Shown: positions 52,514 through 62,260, numbered from the stretch's first letter. The stretch: 64,000 bases of DNA from Aestuarierythrobacter sp037968495 (GCA_037968495.1 JBBKVP010000060.1:1-64000); one strand, 5' to 3'. Made by a program: numbers and translations. The notes: generated by a model not told the origin, from the sequence alone.

Positions 52514-54820
52514 ATGGCCGAAGCGGACGCCGCGACCACCGAGAAGAATGTGCGGCTGCAAGTCGCGGCAGCACGGCAGGAAGAGAGCGGACAGGGCATT
52601 GCCCGGATGCCGAAGTCCGCTTTTGCAGCGCTTGGTATTGCCGAAGGCGATTTGGTGGAGATCACTGGAAAACGCTCAACACCAGCCATTGCAGTCCCGG
52701 CCTATCCTGAAGATCAAGCACTGGATGTCATCCGGCTCGACGGCCTTCAGCGCGCTAATGCGGAAACCGGTTCGGGTGAGCATGTGAAGGTCACAAAAGT
52801 CGAATCACGCGCTGCCACGCGGGTTGTCTTCGCACCTGCACAACGCGAGATGCGGCTTCAGGGGCCAACACAGGCGTTAAAACGCAACTTCTTTCGCAAG
52901 CCTTTGGTCACCGGCGATCTTGTCGCGACGACCGGCCAACAGCCGGTGCAGAACATGCCCGATGAAGTGCGGCGGATGTTCAATCAACCTGCCTATGCGC
53001 TCACCCAGATTCGCCTCCGCGTTGTATCGACCGTGCCCAAAGGCGTGGTCCATATTGACGAAAACACCGAAGTCGAATTGCGCGCCGAGTTTGCCGAGGC
53101 CAATGAAGGCCGCGCAGTTGTGAACTACGATGATGTCGGCGGCATGGGCGATACGATCCAGCAGCTGCGCGAGATGGTCGAACTGCCGCTGCGCTTCCCC
53201 GAGATTTTCACGCGGCTGGGTGTTGATCCCCCGCGCGGTGTGTTGCTCCATGGCCCTCCCGGTACCGGCAAAACGCGGCTGGCGCAGGCCGTCGCAAACG
53301 AAAGCGACGCCGAATTTTTCACTATCAACGGCCCCGAAATCATGGGTTCCGCCTATGGTGAGAGCGAAAAGCGTCTGCGCGAAGTTTTCGAGGAGGCAAC
53401 CCGCGCGGCCCCTTCGATCCTGTTTATCGACGAGATTGACTCGATCGCGCCCAAGCGCGGCCAAGTGCAGGGCGAAGCTGAAAAGCGCCTGGTTGCTCAG
53501 CTCCTGACGCTAATGGATGGCCTCGAATCACGCGTAAATCTGGTGATCATCGCTGCGACCAATCGGCCCGATGCCATTGACGAGGCGCTGCGCCGTCCAG
53601 GCCGCTTCGACCGCGAAATCGTGATTGGTGTTCCTGACGAAAAGGGCCGCCGCGAGATTTTGGGTATCCACACACGTGGTATGCCGCTGGGCGATAGGGT
53701 TGATCTGCAGGAACTGGCGCGCACAACGCATGGTTTCGTGGGGGCCGACCTCGCCGCGCTCACCCGAGAGGCAGCTATCGAAGCCGTCCGGCGGATTATG
53801 CCCAAGCTCGACCTGGATGAGCGGACTATCCCGCCTGAAGTGCTCGAAAACCTGTTGGTTACACGCGAAGATTTTGTCGATGCACTCAAGCGCGTGCAGC
53901 CTTCCGCCATGCGCGAAGTCATGGTGCAAGTGCCTGATGTCGGCTGGGACGATTTGGGCGGACTCGACGATGCGCGCGACAAGCTTCACGAGGGGATCGA
54001 GCTTCCGCTCAAGAACCCCGAAACCTTCCGCCGCCTCGGCATTCGCCCGGCCAAGGGCTTCCTGCTTTATGGTCCGCCCGGCACCGGCAAGACTTTGCTC
54101 GCCAAAGCCGTTGCCAAGGAAGCCCAGGCAAACTTCATATCGATGAAAAGCAGCGATCTGCTGAGCAAATGGTTTGGCGAGAGCGAGCAGCAGATCGCCA
54201 AGATGTTCGCCCGGGCCCGTGCGGTTGCGCCGTGCATCATCTTTATCGATGAGATCGACAGTCTGGTCCCGGCACGCGGTTCAGGCAGTGCGGAGCCGCA
54301 GGTCACAGCCCGCGTGGTCAACACAATCCTGGCTGAGATGGACGGGATGGAAGAACTGCAGTCGGTGGTTGTGATTGGTGCAACCAACCGCCCCGCTTTG
54401 GTCGATCCGGCATTGTTGCGTCCGGGCCGCTTTGACGAGCTTGTCTATGTCGGTACGCCCGACAAGCCGGGCCGCGAGCACATCCTCAAAATCCACACGC
54501 GCAACATGCCGCTCGCCAAAGATGTCGATCTGGCTCTCATCGCCGGCAATACGGAGCGCTTCACTGGCGCTGATCTGGAAGATGTCGTTCGCCGCGCTGG
54601 CCTCACCGCCATCCGCCGTGCCGGTTCAGACGTCAAGCAAGTCAAGAAGTCCGACTTCGCTGAAGCACTCAGAGATTCGCGCGCGACTGTTACCGAGAAG
54701 ATGGAGCAGGAATACTCCCAGATGAAGGGCGAGCTGAAGAAGCGCGCCGCCGCGGTCAATCCGATCGGCTTCCTGCATGATGGCATGTTTGAACCGACGC
54801 GCGACAGCAAGCACGATTGA
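52514..54820 (+). CDS. CDC48/VCP family AAA ATPase
   Basis: A 768-residue protein with two AAA modules. The N-terminal ~190 residues (LQVAAARQEESGQGIAR; GDLVEITGKRSTPAIAV) form a Cdc48-type N domain. Walker A of D1 is GPPGTGKT (residues 247-254) with FIDEIDSIAPKRG; D2 has GPPGTGKT (520-527) with FIDEIDSLVPARG. Both arginine-finger regions (RPGRFDR in D1, RPGRFDE in D2) are present. These hexameric unfoldases extract or remodel proteins. The ATG at 52514 follows CAGGAG and is preferred over the GTG at 52472. The operon partner is unclear. Confidence 0.93.
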   Translation: MAEADAATTEKNVRLQVAAARQEESGQGIARMPKSAFAALGIAEGDLVEITGKRSTPAIAVPAYPEDQALDVIRLDGLQRANAETGSGEHVKVTKVESRAATRVVFAPAQREMRLQGPTQALKRNFFRKPLVTGDLVATTGQQPVQNMPDEVRRMFNQPAYALTQIRLRVVSTVPKGVVHIDENTEVELRAEFAEANEGRAVVNYDDVGGMGDTIQQLREMVELPLRFPEIFTRLGVDPPRGVLLHGPPGTGKTRLAQAVANESDAEFFTINGPEIMGSAYGESEKRLREVFEEATRAAPSILFIDEIDSIAPKRGQVQGEAEKRLVAQLLTLMDGLESRVNLVIIAATNRPDAIDEALRRPGRFDREIVIGVPDEKGRREILGIHTRGMPLGDRVDLQELARTTHGFVGADLAALTREAAIEAVRRIMPKLDLDERTIPPEVLENLLVTREDFVDALKRVQPSAMREVMVQVPDVGWDDLGGLDDARDKLHEGIELPLKNPETFRRLGIRPAKGFLLYGPPGTGKTLLAKAVAKEAQANFISMKSSDLLSKWFGESEQQIAKMFARARAVAPCIIFIDEIDSLVPARGSGSAEPQVTARVVNTILAEMDGMEELQSVVVIGATNRPALVDPALLRPGRFDELVYVGTPDKPGREHILKIHTRNMPLAKDVDLALIAGNTERFTGADLEDVVRRAGLTAIRRAGSDVKQVKKSDFAEALRDSRATVTEKMEQEYSQMKGELKKRAAAVNPIGFLHDGMFEPTRDSKHD

Positions 54821-54850
54821 CCTTGCGGAGTTTAGCTTAGTCGGAGGAGG

Positions 54851-55927
54851 TTACTGGGCCGCCCTGGAATTGGCGGCTTCGACTTCGAGCCGGTGGCGAA
54901 TAAGTGCATCGGGCATTTGAATGCGCAGCCATTCAATCATGTGCTCGCGTACATCGCAGCGCAATTCGAACAAGGTGGCAATCGTGGCGGCGCTCATGGC
55001 GAGCCTTAGCTCGATCGATTCGGGATGGGTTTCCGTCATGAGTAGTTTGGCAGTTCGGCCGTCCCACAACTCATGGCTTTCAGTATAGCGAACAAATTCC
55101 GCCCGCACGGGGTCGACTGCGGTTGATGGGTCCAAGTGCAGAAATACAGGTCCGGTAAGTGCTTCGCTCTGGCGCGACCAATTCTCGAAACTGTCATCGA
55201 GAAACCGGCTGGTCGGCACAATCACAACGCGCTCGTCCCATGTCCGCATCACTACAAAACTCATACGAATTTCTTCTACCCGGCCGGTATGTCCGTCGAC
55301 CACGATCAGGTCGCCCAAGCGCAGCGGCTCGGTGATCGCCATTTGAAGGCCCGATATTAGCGACTTTAGCGCTGGCTGTGCGGCTGCACCGACCGCCAAG
55401 GCCGCAAGGCCGGCAGAGGCCATCAAGGTTACGCCGATATTGCGGACCTGCGGAATGCCGAGCAGCATCAGTCCTACCGTGACGAATATAATTCCAAATG
55501 CCGCCACGCGGCTGAGGATTTCGACGCGCGTTTTGCGGCTGCGCGCCGCGGCTAAGTCGTCATAAGCTTCTGCCTGAATCTCGAGTGCAGCGGAAAATGC
55601 GCGAACAATCGACAATGCAACCCAGCCAAGCAAGGCAGGGACTACGAATCGCGCGATTTCACTCCATACCATTCCGACGAGCCTGTCAGATTCGGCGACG
55701 ATGGAAAAAGCCACTGCGACAAATGACCAGCGCATCGGGCGATAAAGACGGTCAAACACCATCTTGTCAGTCTCGGTCCGGGTCTTGCTGGCAATGCGGT
55801 CCAGAACTGCAAAAATAAGGCGATGCAGAATTAGCGCCACGAGCAGCGCAATGCCGAGCGCAATCGCTGCCCTTACTGTCTCGTCCCAGCTGATGCTAAG
55901 CGAAGAAAAATCGAATATACCGTTCAT
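54851..55927 (-). CDS. MscS family mechanosensitive channel
   Basis: A 358-residue small-conductance channel. Four to five membrane segments (residues 15-190) are followed by the pore region GLAALAVGAAAQPALKSLISGLQ in two parts and the beta-domain LGDLIVVDGHTGRVEEI. The C-terminal alpha-beta domain is cytoplasmic. It differs from the BON-MscS protein at 37782 by lacking a BON domain and signal peptide. It lies 38 bp downstream of the histidine kinase gene on the same strand, so it may share a transcript. Confidence 0.9.
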   Translation of the reverse strand: MNGIFDFSSLSISWDETVRAAIALGIALLVALILHRLIFAVLDRIASKTRTETDKMVFDRLYRPMRWSFVAVAFSIVAESDRLVGMVWSEIARFVVPALLGWVALSIVRAFSAALEIQAEAYDDLAAARSRKTRVEILSRVAAFGIIFVTVGLMLLGIPQVRNIGVTLMASAGLAALAVGAAAQPALKSLISGLQMAITEPLRLGDLIVVDGHTGRVEEIRMSFVVMRTWDERVVIVPTSRFLDDSFENWSRQSEALTGPVFLHLDPSTAVDPVRAEFVRYTESHELWDGRTAKLLMTETHPESIELRLAMSAATIATLFELRCDVREHMIEWLRIQMPDALIRHRLEVEAANSRAAQ

Positions 55928-55965
55928 GCAGGCCCTCTAACTTGTGGCCAGCGATGCTGGCAAGC

Positions 55966-57261
55966 TTAGTCGCTTAGCGGAAAGCGAATATCGATACATG
56001 CGCCGCTATCTTCGAAGCGGCGTTCGATGCTGCCTTGTAACTGCCGGGCGGCGCTTATCATCAGCATGCTGCCAAAGCCTTCGCGTGTTCCCGGCTCAAT
56101 TTTCTTGGCGCAGAATTCACGCCATTCGATTGCCAACTCGCCGCCAGACATTGCCCATCTCACTTCGACGCGCCCGCCATCAGCCCATGCCCCATATTTG
56201 ACCGCATTGGTCGTGAGTTCATGCAGTACCAGTCCAAGCGGTGTCACCTGCTTGGTCGGCAGGCGCACGTCCGGGCCTTCAAGAGAATATGAACGGTCTT
56301 TAGAAATGTATGGTGCAAAGCTGGTTTCGATGAGTGTCTTTAGCTCCGCGACTGGTTCGCCGGGCGAGCCCTGCGTCACCTCATGCGCTTTCAGCAAGGC
56401 GTGGATGCGCTCTGATATACGGTCGATAACGGGCTTTGATTCAGGGGCGTCGCGGCCAGTCATTCGTACAATCGCCAGGATCACTGCGAAGATGTTCTTT
56501 ACCCGGTGATTGAGCTCGCGCGTCAGCAAATCGGCCCGGTCGCGTGCCTGACGTAGCGCCGCGGCATTGGCTGCCTCGGCTTCGGCCCGCGCGGCGCGCG
56601 AAGCCTGCTCGAAACCGAATAATAATGCGATAAGGATGAAGAAAAACAATCCGCCCAGCAGCGGCAAGACACGGCCTTCGGTGATGGCAGTCTGGGCGGT
56701 CGAATCCGCCAGCAGGCGATTCTCCATATTCTCCATTTGCCTGATGTTTTGGCGCAGGCTCTGCATTGTCTCCTGCTTGGAGGCCACGAGAATGTCGCGC
56801 TGGGCATCGCGGATCTGGCCAGCGTTTATCAGTTCAACGGATTTTTCCAGAGCGGCAAACTTCTCTTCTGCATCTGCTTCGATCAAATCGAATAGCTCTG
56901 CCTGTTGCGGCGTCCTATCCGGCCCAAGTAAGTTGTCGAGTCGATCAAGCGCGCTGCGATAGGTTTCGCGGCCTACCGTATATGGTGTCAGATGCTGGCG
57001 GTTGAGAGAAATAAGATAGCCGCGCTGACCCGCTTCGGCGTTAATCGCTGCGCGGCTGATATTGCGCAGTTCGAGCAAAATCTCGCTGGTTTTCTGCATT
57101 TGCTGCCGCTCTTGCCGTTCGGCCTCCACGGTTTCGTAAATGAGCACGATGGAACCAAGCAGCGACGCCGCGATAATCAGAAAGACCAGTATCGCTCGCC
57201 AATTAGCTAGCGCGAGCTTGTTCGAACGCGTTTTGTCAGTTGTGATCGGTGGCTTTGGCAT
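55966..57261 (-). CDS. Sensor histidine kinase, HWE type with CHASE3 sensor domain
   Basis: A 431-residue kinase. A membrane helix at about residues 22-44 precedes a ~150-residue periplasmic domain of CHASE3 type (ERQQMQKTSEILLELRNI; AINAEAGQRGYLISL), and a second helix lies at about 198-218. The phospho-acceptor is His252 in TRELNHRVKNIFAV, typical of HWE/HisKA_2 kinases. The N-box HELTTNAVKYGAW and the WRE element (LAIEWREF) support the HWE class. No cognate response regulator is adjacent. It lies 2 bp downstream of polA on the same strand. Confidence 0.9.
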   Translation of the reverse strand: MPKPPITTDKTRSNKLALANWRAILVFLIIAASLLGSIVLIYETVEAERQERQQMQKTSEILLELRNISRAAINAEAGQRGYLISLNRQHLTPYTVGRETYRSALDRLDNLLGPDRTPQQAELFDLIEADAEEKFAALEKSVELINAGQIRDAQRDILVASKQETMQSLRQNIRQMENMENRLLADSTAQTAITEGRVLPLLGGLFFFILIALLFGFEQASRAARAEAEAANAAALRQARDRADLLTRELNHRVKNIFAVILAIVRMTGRDAPESKPVIDRISERIHALLKAHEVTQGSPGEPVAELKTLIETSFAPYISKDRSYSLEGPDVRLPTKQVTPLGLVLHELTTNAVKYGAWADGGRVEVRWAMSGGELAIEWREFCAKKIEPGTREGFGSMLMISAARQLQGSIERRFEDSGACIDIRFPLSD

Positions 57262-57263
57262 GT

Positions 57264-60116
57264 CTAATGCGCAGCGTCCCAGCTGATTCCATAACCGATT
57301 TCAATGCCGAGCGGGACATCGAGCTTAACAGCGGGCTGTGCAGCATTGGCCATGACCCGTTCTATCACAGGCTTGGCGGCTTCGACATCGCCCTCCGGCA
57401 CTTCGAAGACCAATTCATCGTGGACTTGCAGCAACATGCGGACATTCCCCAGCCCTGCCTCGGCCAGCGCCGGGTTCATGCGGACCATCGCGCGTTTGAT
57501 GATATCGGCGCTGGTGCCCTGTATCGGCGCGTTGATGGCTGCACGTTCGCTGCCTTGCCGCTCGTTCGGGTTCTTGGATGAAATGCGCGGGAACCACGTT
57601 TTGCGGCCAAACAGCGTTTCGGAATACCCCTTCTCGCGCACGCTTTCCAAGGTCGCGTGCATATAGCGCTGGATGCCAGGGAAGCGTTCGAAATAGCGGT
57701 CGATCATCGCCTGCGCTTCGTCGGGTTCGACCTCGAGCCGGCCCGCCAGTCCCCAACGGCTGATGCCGTAAAGGATGGCGAAGTTGATCGTCTTGGCCTG
57801 CGCGCGGGTTTCGCGGGTTACTTCGCCGAACAGTTCGTTGGCAGTCCGGTTGTGAATGTCTTCACCTGCCGCAAACGCTGCCTTCAGTTCCGGCACGTCG
57901 GCCATATGCGCCGCCAGTCTCAGTTCGATCTGACTATAATCGGCAGCCATCAGCACATTGCCTTTGTCGGCAACAAAAGCCTGACGGATCTGGCGGCCGA
58001 TAGCGGTACGGATGGGGATGTTCTGCAGGTTGGGATCGGTTGAGGACAGACGCCCGGTCTGCGCGCCTGCAAGCATATAGGATGTGTGAACGCGTTGCGT
58101 ATCGGGATTGATCGCCGCCTGCAGCGCATCCGTATAGGTGCTCTTGAGCTTGGCGAGCTGGCGCCATTCGAGCACTTTGGTGGCGACTGCCGCGCCCTGA
58201 TCTGCAAGCTTTTCGAGCATGTTCTGATCGGTGGAATATTGCCCGCTTTTGCCCTTGCGCCCGCCCTTGTAACCAAGCTTGTCGAACAGGATCTCGCCCA
58301 ACTGCTTGGGACTTCCGATGGTGAATTCCTGCCCTGCGGCCTTATGGATTTCCTTTTCTAGCCCGGCGATAGTTTCTGCAAACTCGCCCGAAAGCCGGGC
58401 CAGCGCCTCGCGGTCGACCTTGATCCCGTGACGTTCCATACCGGCGACAACTGGTATCAGCGGGCGATCAACGCGCTCATAAACCATCGAAGAGTGCTCC
58501 GTGGCGAGGCGGGGCTTGAGATGCTTGTAAAGCCGCCAAGTTACGTCCGCATCCTCGGCAGCATATTCGGTTGCCTTGTCCAGCGGCACTTCGCCGAAGG
58601 GAATCTGTTTCTTACCGGTGCCGCAAACTTCCTTGAAGCTCAGCGGCGTATGGCCAAGATGGCGCTGGCTGAGTTCGTCCATACCATGACCGCCGCCAAT
58701 TCCGTCGAGAGAACGGCCCGCATCGAGATCGAAGCTGATGACCATCGTGTCGTCGACCGGCGCAACTTGAATGTGGTGCCGCGCGAAGATGTTGAGATCA
58801 TATTTAAAGTTCTGGCCGACCTTCACCACCGCGCCGCTTTCCAGCAGCGGTTTGATGGCAGCGATGGCGGCATCGAAGTCTATTTGCTTGGGTTTCTCGG
58901 CAAACATATCCGTGCCGCCATGTCTCAGCGGGACATAGCACGCATCATTGGGCCCCAAGGCGAGACTGAATCCGACCAGATCGGCGCTTATCGCATCGAG
59001 CGAACTCGTTTCCGTATCCACCGCGACCAGCCGCGCGGCGAAGGCGCGGTCGATCCATTGCTGAAGGGCGGCCAAGTCTTGCACGCAGACATAGGCGCTG
59101 CGATCCAATGTCGGCATGTCCGGTAACGGCTGCCTGTTACCGTGCAGCGAAGCGGGCTCGCCTGTCTTGTCTGCCTTTGCCGGGTTGAGCTCGTTCTTGC
59201 GGTCCGGACTGCCGCTGCCAGCATCAAGGCGGCGGAGCAGGCTGGAAAAGCCGTGCGTCTCCAGAAAGGCGGCGAGCGGTTCCTGCGGGATCGTCTCTAG
59301 CGCGAAATCCTCGATTGCAATCGGAAGATCGCAATCTTCCTTGAGCGTCACCAGCACCCGGCTGAGCTCGGCCATTTCGCGGCCCTCGAGCATGCGTTCC
59401 TTTAGCTTCGACTTCTTCATGTCAGGCGCAGCGTCGAGCGCGGCGGTCAGATTGCCATGTTCCTGGATCAGTTTGGTCGCGGTCTTGGGGCCAACACCAT
59501 AAATGCCGGGAATATTGTCAGCAGTATCGCCCATTAGCGCCAGCACATCGCCGACCAGTTCAGGCTTCACACCGAATTTCTCCTCGACCTCAGCCACACC
59601 GATTCGGGCGTTCTTCATAGTGTCGAGCATGTCGATCTTGCCGCCACTGGCCGAATCGGTCCCGACCAATTGCATCAAATCCTTGTCCGAGGAGACGATG
59701 GTAACGTCCCAGCCGCGCGCCGCCGCTGACCGGGCATAAGATGCGATAATATCGTCGGCTTCGAGGCCAGCTTCTTCGATGCAGGCGAGGCTAAACGCGC
59801 GCGTCGCATCGCGAATCAGCGGGAATTGTGGCCGCAAATCTTCGGGCGGCGGCGGGCGGTTCGCCTTATACTCGGGGTAGATTTCATTGCGGAAGCTCTT
59901 GGAATCCTTGTCGAGAATCACCGCAAGGTGGGTCGGGCCGTCTGCCTTATTCAGGTCTTCGGCCAGCTTCCACAGCATAGTTGTGTAACCATAAACGGCC
60001 CCGACAGGCGTGCCTTCCTTGTTGGTGAGCGGCGGAAGCCTATGATAAGCGCGAAAAATATAGGCTGACCCATCAACCAGATAAAGATGCTGCTTCGCGG
60101 TAGTTTTCTCGGACAT
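57264..60116 (-). CDS. polA: DNA polymerase I
   Basis: A 950-residue three-domain enzyme. The N-terminal 5'-nuclease has VVSSDKDLMQLV and GVGPKTATKLIQEHG. A 3'-5' exonuclease domain begins near VAVDTETSSLDA and retains the acidic Asp-Glu pair. The polymerase domain has motif A DYSQIELRL (Asp726) and motif C HDELVFEV (Asp900). It fills gaps and processes Okazaki fragments. The MSEKTTAKQH start at 60116 is preferred; the upstream 41 codons look non-coding. The histidine kinase and mscS genes follow on the same strand. Confidence 0.97.
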   Translation of the reverse strand: MSEKTTAKQHLYLVDGSAYIFRAYHRLPPLTNKEGTPVGAVYGYTTMLWKLAEDLNKADGPTHLAVILDKDSKSFRNEIYPEYKANRPPPPEDLRPQFPLIRDATRAFSLACIEEAGLEADDIIASYARSAAARGWDVTIVSSDKDLMQLVGTDSASGGKIDMLDTMKNARIGVAEVEEKFGVKPELVGDVLALMGDTADNIPGIYGVGPKTATKLIQEHGNLTAALDAAPDMKKSKLKERMLEGREMAELSRVLVTLKEDCDLPIAIEDFALETIPQEPLAAFLETHGFSSLLRRLDAGSGSPDRKNELNPAKADKTGEPASLHGNRQPLPDMPTLDRSAYVCVQDLAALQQWIDRAFAARLVAVDTETSSLDAISADLVGFSLALGPNDACYVPLRHGGTDMFAEKPKQIDFDAAIAAIKPLLESGAVVKVGQNFKYDLNIFARHHIQVAPVDDTMVISFDLDAGRSLDGIGGGHGMDELSQRHLGHTPLSFKEVCGTGKKQIPFGEVPLDKATEYAAEDADVTWRLYKHLKPRLATEHSSMVYERVDRPLIPVVAGMERHGIKVDREALARLSGEFAETIAGLEKEIHKAAGQEFTIGSPKQLGEILFDKLGYKGGRKGKSGQYSTDQNMLEKLADQGAAVATKVLEWRQLAKLKSTYTDALQAAINPDTQRVHTSYMLAGAQTGRLSSTDPNLQNIPIRTAIGRQIRQAFVADKGNVLMAADYSQIELRLAAHMADVPELKAAFAAGEDIHNRTANELFGEVTRETRAQAKTINFAILYGISRWGLAGRLEVEPDEAQAMIDRYFERFPGIQRYMHATLESVREKGYSETLFGRKTWFPRISSKNPNERQGSERAAINAPIQGTSADIIKRAMVRMNPALAEAGLGNVRMLLQVHDELVFEVPEGDVEAAKPVIERVMANAAQPAVKLDVPLGIEIGYGISWDAAH

Positions 60117-60337
60117 GAGCGCTTCGTAGCAGTGCCTGCGCGCGCGGTCAGCCGAATTTCCCACAGGCAAAAATGGCAGAAAACGGGCAATTATGGCAAA
60201 ATCGGGCCAAAAAAAGGCAAAAGAGCTTGCATCCGCCACAATGCCGCCTTATTTAGCTCTCGAAGTTTGCGACCAGCAAGCCTCGTATGAAGCAAATCCG
60301 CTTCATATCTTTACTCGCTGTTCAAGGAATTGATCTT

Positions 60338-60586
60338 ATGCGTAAATTCGTAATCGCTACTGCTGCTGTTGCAGCTCTTTCGCTCGCCGCTTGCTCGGAA
60401 GGCACAACTGACACCGCTGGTGAAGCTGCTGAAGGCGCAATGGCCGACGTAGAAGCTAATGCTGATGCCGCTGGCGAAGCTGTTGAAGGCGCTGCTGTTG
60501 AAGGCGCTGCTGCTGTTGAAGGCGCTGCCGTCGAAGCTGAAGCTGCTGTTGAAGGCGAAACCGAAGCTGAAGCTGCTGCTGAATAA
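60338..60586 (+). CDS. Small repeat-rich lipoprotein
   Basis: An 82-residue lipoprotein with lipobox LSLAAC (Cys19). The mature part consists of tandem copies related to VEGAA (VEGAAVEGAAAVEGAAV), with Glu and Ala rich repeats, suggesting a helical coiled or disordered extension. The DNA repeats GTTGAAGGCGCTGCT, so length may vary by slippage. AAGGAA lies 9 bases before the ATG. A strong terminator follows. Confidence 0.7.
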   Translation: MRKFVIATAAVAALSLAACSEGTTDTAGEAAEGAMADVEANADAAGEAVEGAAVEGAAAVEGAAVEAEAAVEGETEAEAAAE

Positions 60587-60608
60587 GCTAGCGACTTTTG
60601 AATTCGCG

Positions 60609-60639
60609 AAGGGCGGAGCCGGAAGGCTCCGCCCTTTTC
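60609..60639 (+). terminator. Terminator after the repeat-rich lipoprotein
   Basis: AAGGGCGGAGCC (60609-60620) pairs with GGCTCCGCCCTT (60625-60636), loop GGAA, followed by TT. It lies 22 bases after the stop codon of the lipoprotein gene. Confidence 0.85.
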
Positions 60640-60689
60640 ATTTGTGCTTTAGAATGGCACGGCCTTCGCCGCTGGATAGGTCGGCTGCC

Positions 60690-61709
60690 TCAGTTGGCAG
60701 ATCGTGACCAGCCACGTTGCTGCGAGTTGGTATAACCTTCGTAAATGGCGCTGGCGATCGAAGCGATCTTCGCTTCGCGGTTGGAGCGTGTTCCCTGACC
60801 AGTCACATAAATCGCGACCGCAATCGAACGGCCATCCGGTGCAGTGATCACCCCAATATCACTTGATGTGTTGTTGAGCGACCCGGTCTTATGGGCAACC
60901 AGCGCATTGGCCGGCAGCAATTTGGGAATGCGGCGCGTGCCCGTGCGGCAACGCTCCATCGCGCCGATCACGACCCTGCGGCTTGATGGCGTCAGCCATC
61001 TGCCCTGATAGAGGCCGGATAAAAGCTCGACCATCGCGCGGGGCGTTGCGCTATCGCGCTCATCAATGAAGGTCGCGGGATCAAATTCGCCATCATCGCG
61101 CACCAAAGTGGCAATATCGCGGTCGATGCGAACCTCTTTGATACCTGAACGGCGCAACCAGTCATTGACCTTATCGGTCCCGCCCACCGCAGCGAGCATC
61201 GCGTCAGTCGCGGAATTGCTGCTGCGGGTGATCATGGATTCGATCAGTTCGCGGGCAGTGTAATATTGGCCTCGCTTCACAGGCGCAGCGCGGCTCGAAT
61301 ATTTGGCAGAGCGGATCGGGTGGAGCAGCGGGTAGCGATCGTCCAGCGACCAGCGGCCCTTGTCGACGCCCTCAAGAAAAGTTGCTGCAATGGCAATTTT
61401 ACTGGTGCTGGCCATCGGGAAACGCTGGTCGCCCAGAATTGCGACTTCACGGCCTGTTGCAAGATCAACCGCCGCCACACCAATGCGGCCATTGTCGCCA
61501 TTGGCAAGGATCGCAATCTGGTGTTCCAGCGGAGTGTCATAGCGCGCGGCGTAATCCTGCGGCGCGCGAACTTCCGTACCCAGCGCATTGTCGAAAGCGG
61601 ATTCGAAATTATAGCCCTGCGCGTTGGCCGGTGCCTGCGCGGAAAAAGCCGCAAAGCCCAGCGCTGCTGCAGCAGCGATCTTACCAATTGCGCCTCGAAA
61701 ATTTCTCAT
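60690..61709 (-). CDS. Class A beta-lactamase-like serine hydrolase
   Basis: A 339-residue secreted protein (signal peptide to about residue 30, AQAPANAQG). It has the penicillin-recognising motifs STSK (Ser101-Lys104), SSN (163-165) and HKTGS, so it belongs to the PF13354-type beta-lactamase fold. The omega loop lacks the canonical ExxLN: the region before ERDSATPRAM reads VRDDGEFDPATFID. Glu208 could partly replace the deacylating Glu166. This makes true beta-lactamase activity doubtful; it may act as a peptidase or a weak hydrolase. It is followed by no obvious partner gene. Confidence 0.85.
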   Translation of the reverse strand: MRNFRGAIGKIAAAAALGFAAFSAQAPANAQGYNFESAFDNALGTEVRAPQDYAARYDTPLEHQIAILANGDNGRIGVAAVDLATGREVAILGDQRFPMASTSKIAIAATFLEGVDKGRWSLDDRYPLLHPIRSAKYSSRAAPVKRGQYYTARELIESMITRSSNSATDAMLAAVGGTDKVNDWLRRSGIKEVRIDRDIATLVRDDGEFDPATFIDERDSATPRAMVELLSGLYQGRWLTPSSRRVVIGAMERCRTGTRRIPKLLPANALVAHKTGSLNNTSSDIGVITAPDGRSIAVAIYVTGQGTRSNREAKIASIASAIYEGYTNSQQRGWSRSAN

Positions 61710-61852
61710 GCCTGTATGAATACCCCAATCATGCCTTTCGAATCCTTAACGGCAGAGGATTCGGTCAAACAAGAGCGAACTCGGCGCTGAGCGACGAAGC
61801 GGGCTGGAATGACGCCCTGTGGATAACTCAGTGAGTAGTGTGGAGCTGTTGG

Positions 61853-62260
61853 TCAGGCTGCAGCGATGGATTTCGCAATTGTCGCAGCGTTCTCTCCGGT
61901 AAGGGTCTTGGCCAATTCGCCGACAAGCGCGCTTTCCAATTTGCCATGATAATGTCGCCGCATTTCCCCAAGCGTCTTGGGGTCTGCAATCACCATAAGC
62001 TGCTTGATATCACCTTCCATTACGGCTCGATTGAGCCATTCAGCGACTGCTGCAGCATGAGCCAACTCGTCCAAATCCGTTGCTCCAGTTTTCTGGCCCC
62101 CATCATCCTGGTGCTTAACGCCGGCGCTGAAGTTAGTCGCTTCAACGTCGGGTGTTTGGGCATTTTCTAGCTTTGGCTCGAATGCCTGGCCGGTGTTGTG
62201 CATGAGAATAAAACGCTCTCCGTCGACAATGGCAACGTGAGCTTTGTTCGGCAATTTCAT
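61853..62260 (-). CDS. Host attachment family protein (baeRF-like)
   Basis: A 135-residue protein. The segments AHVAIVDGERFILMHN, ELAHAAAVAEWLNRAVM, LMVIADPKTLGEMRRHYH and LTGENAATIAKSI fit the PF10116 'protein required for attachment to host cells' family. It has structural kinship with release-factor-like domains. A real role in host attachment is based on few cases. It sits downstream of the groL terminator on the same strand. Confidence 0.85.
   Translation of the reverse strand: MKLPNKAHVAIVDGERFILMHNTGQAFEPKLENAQTPDVEATNFSAGVKHQDDGGQKTGATDLDELAHAAAVAEWLNRAVMEGDIKQLMVIADPKTLGEMRRHYHGKLESALVGELAKTLTGENAATIAKSIAAA

Noticed and set aside
61740..61762. GAATCC ... GGATTC inverted repeat before the beta-lactamase-like gene, containing two GANTC motifs
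   Set aside because: The arms are only 6 bp and two GANTC motifs this close can occur by chance; no cell-cycle link for the gene is known.
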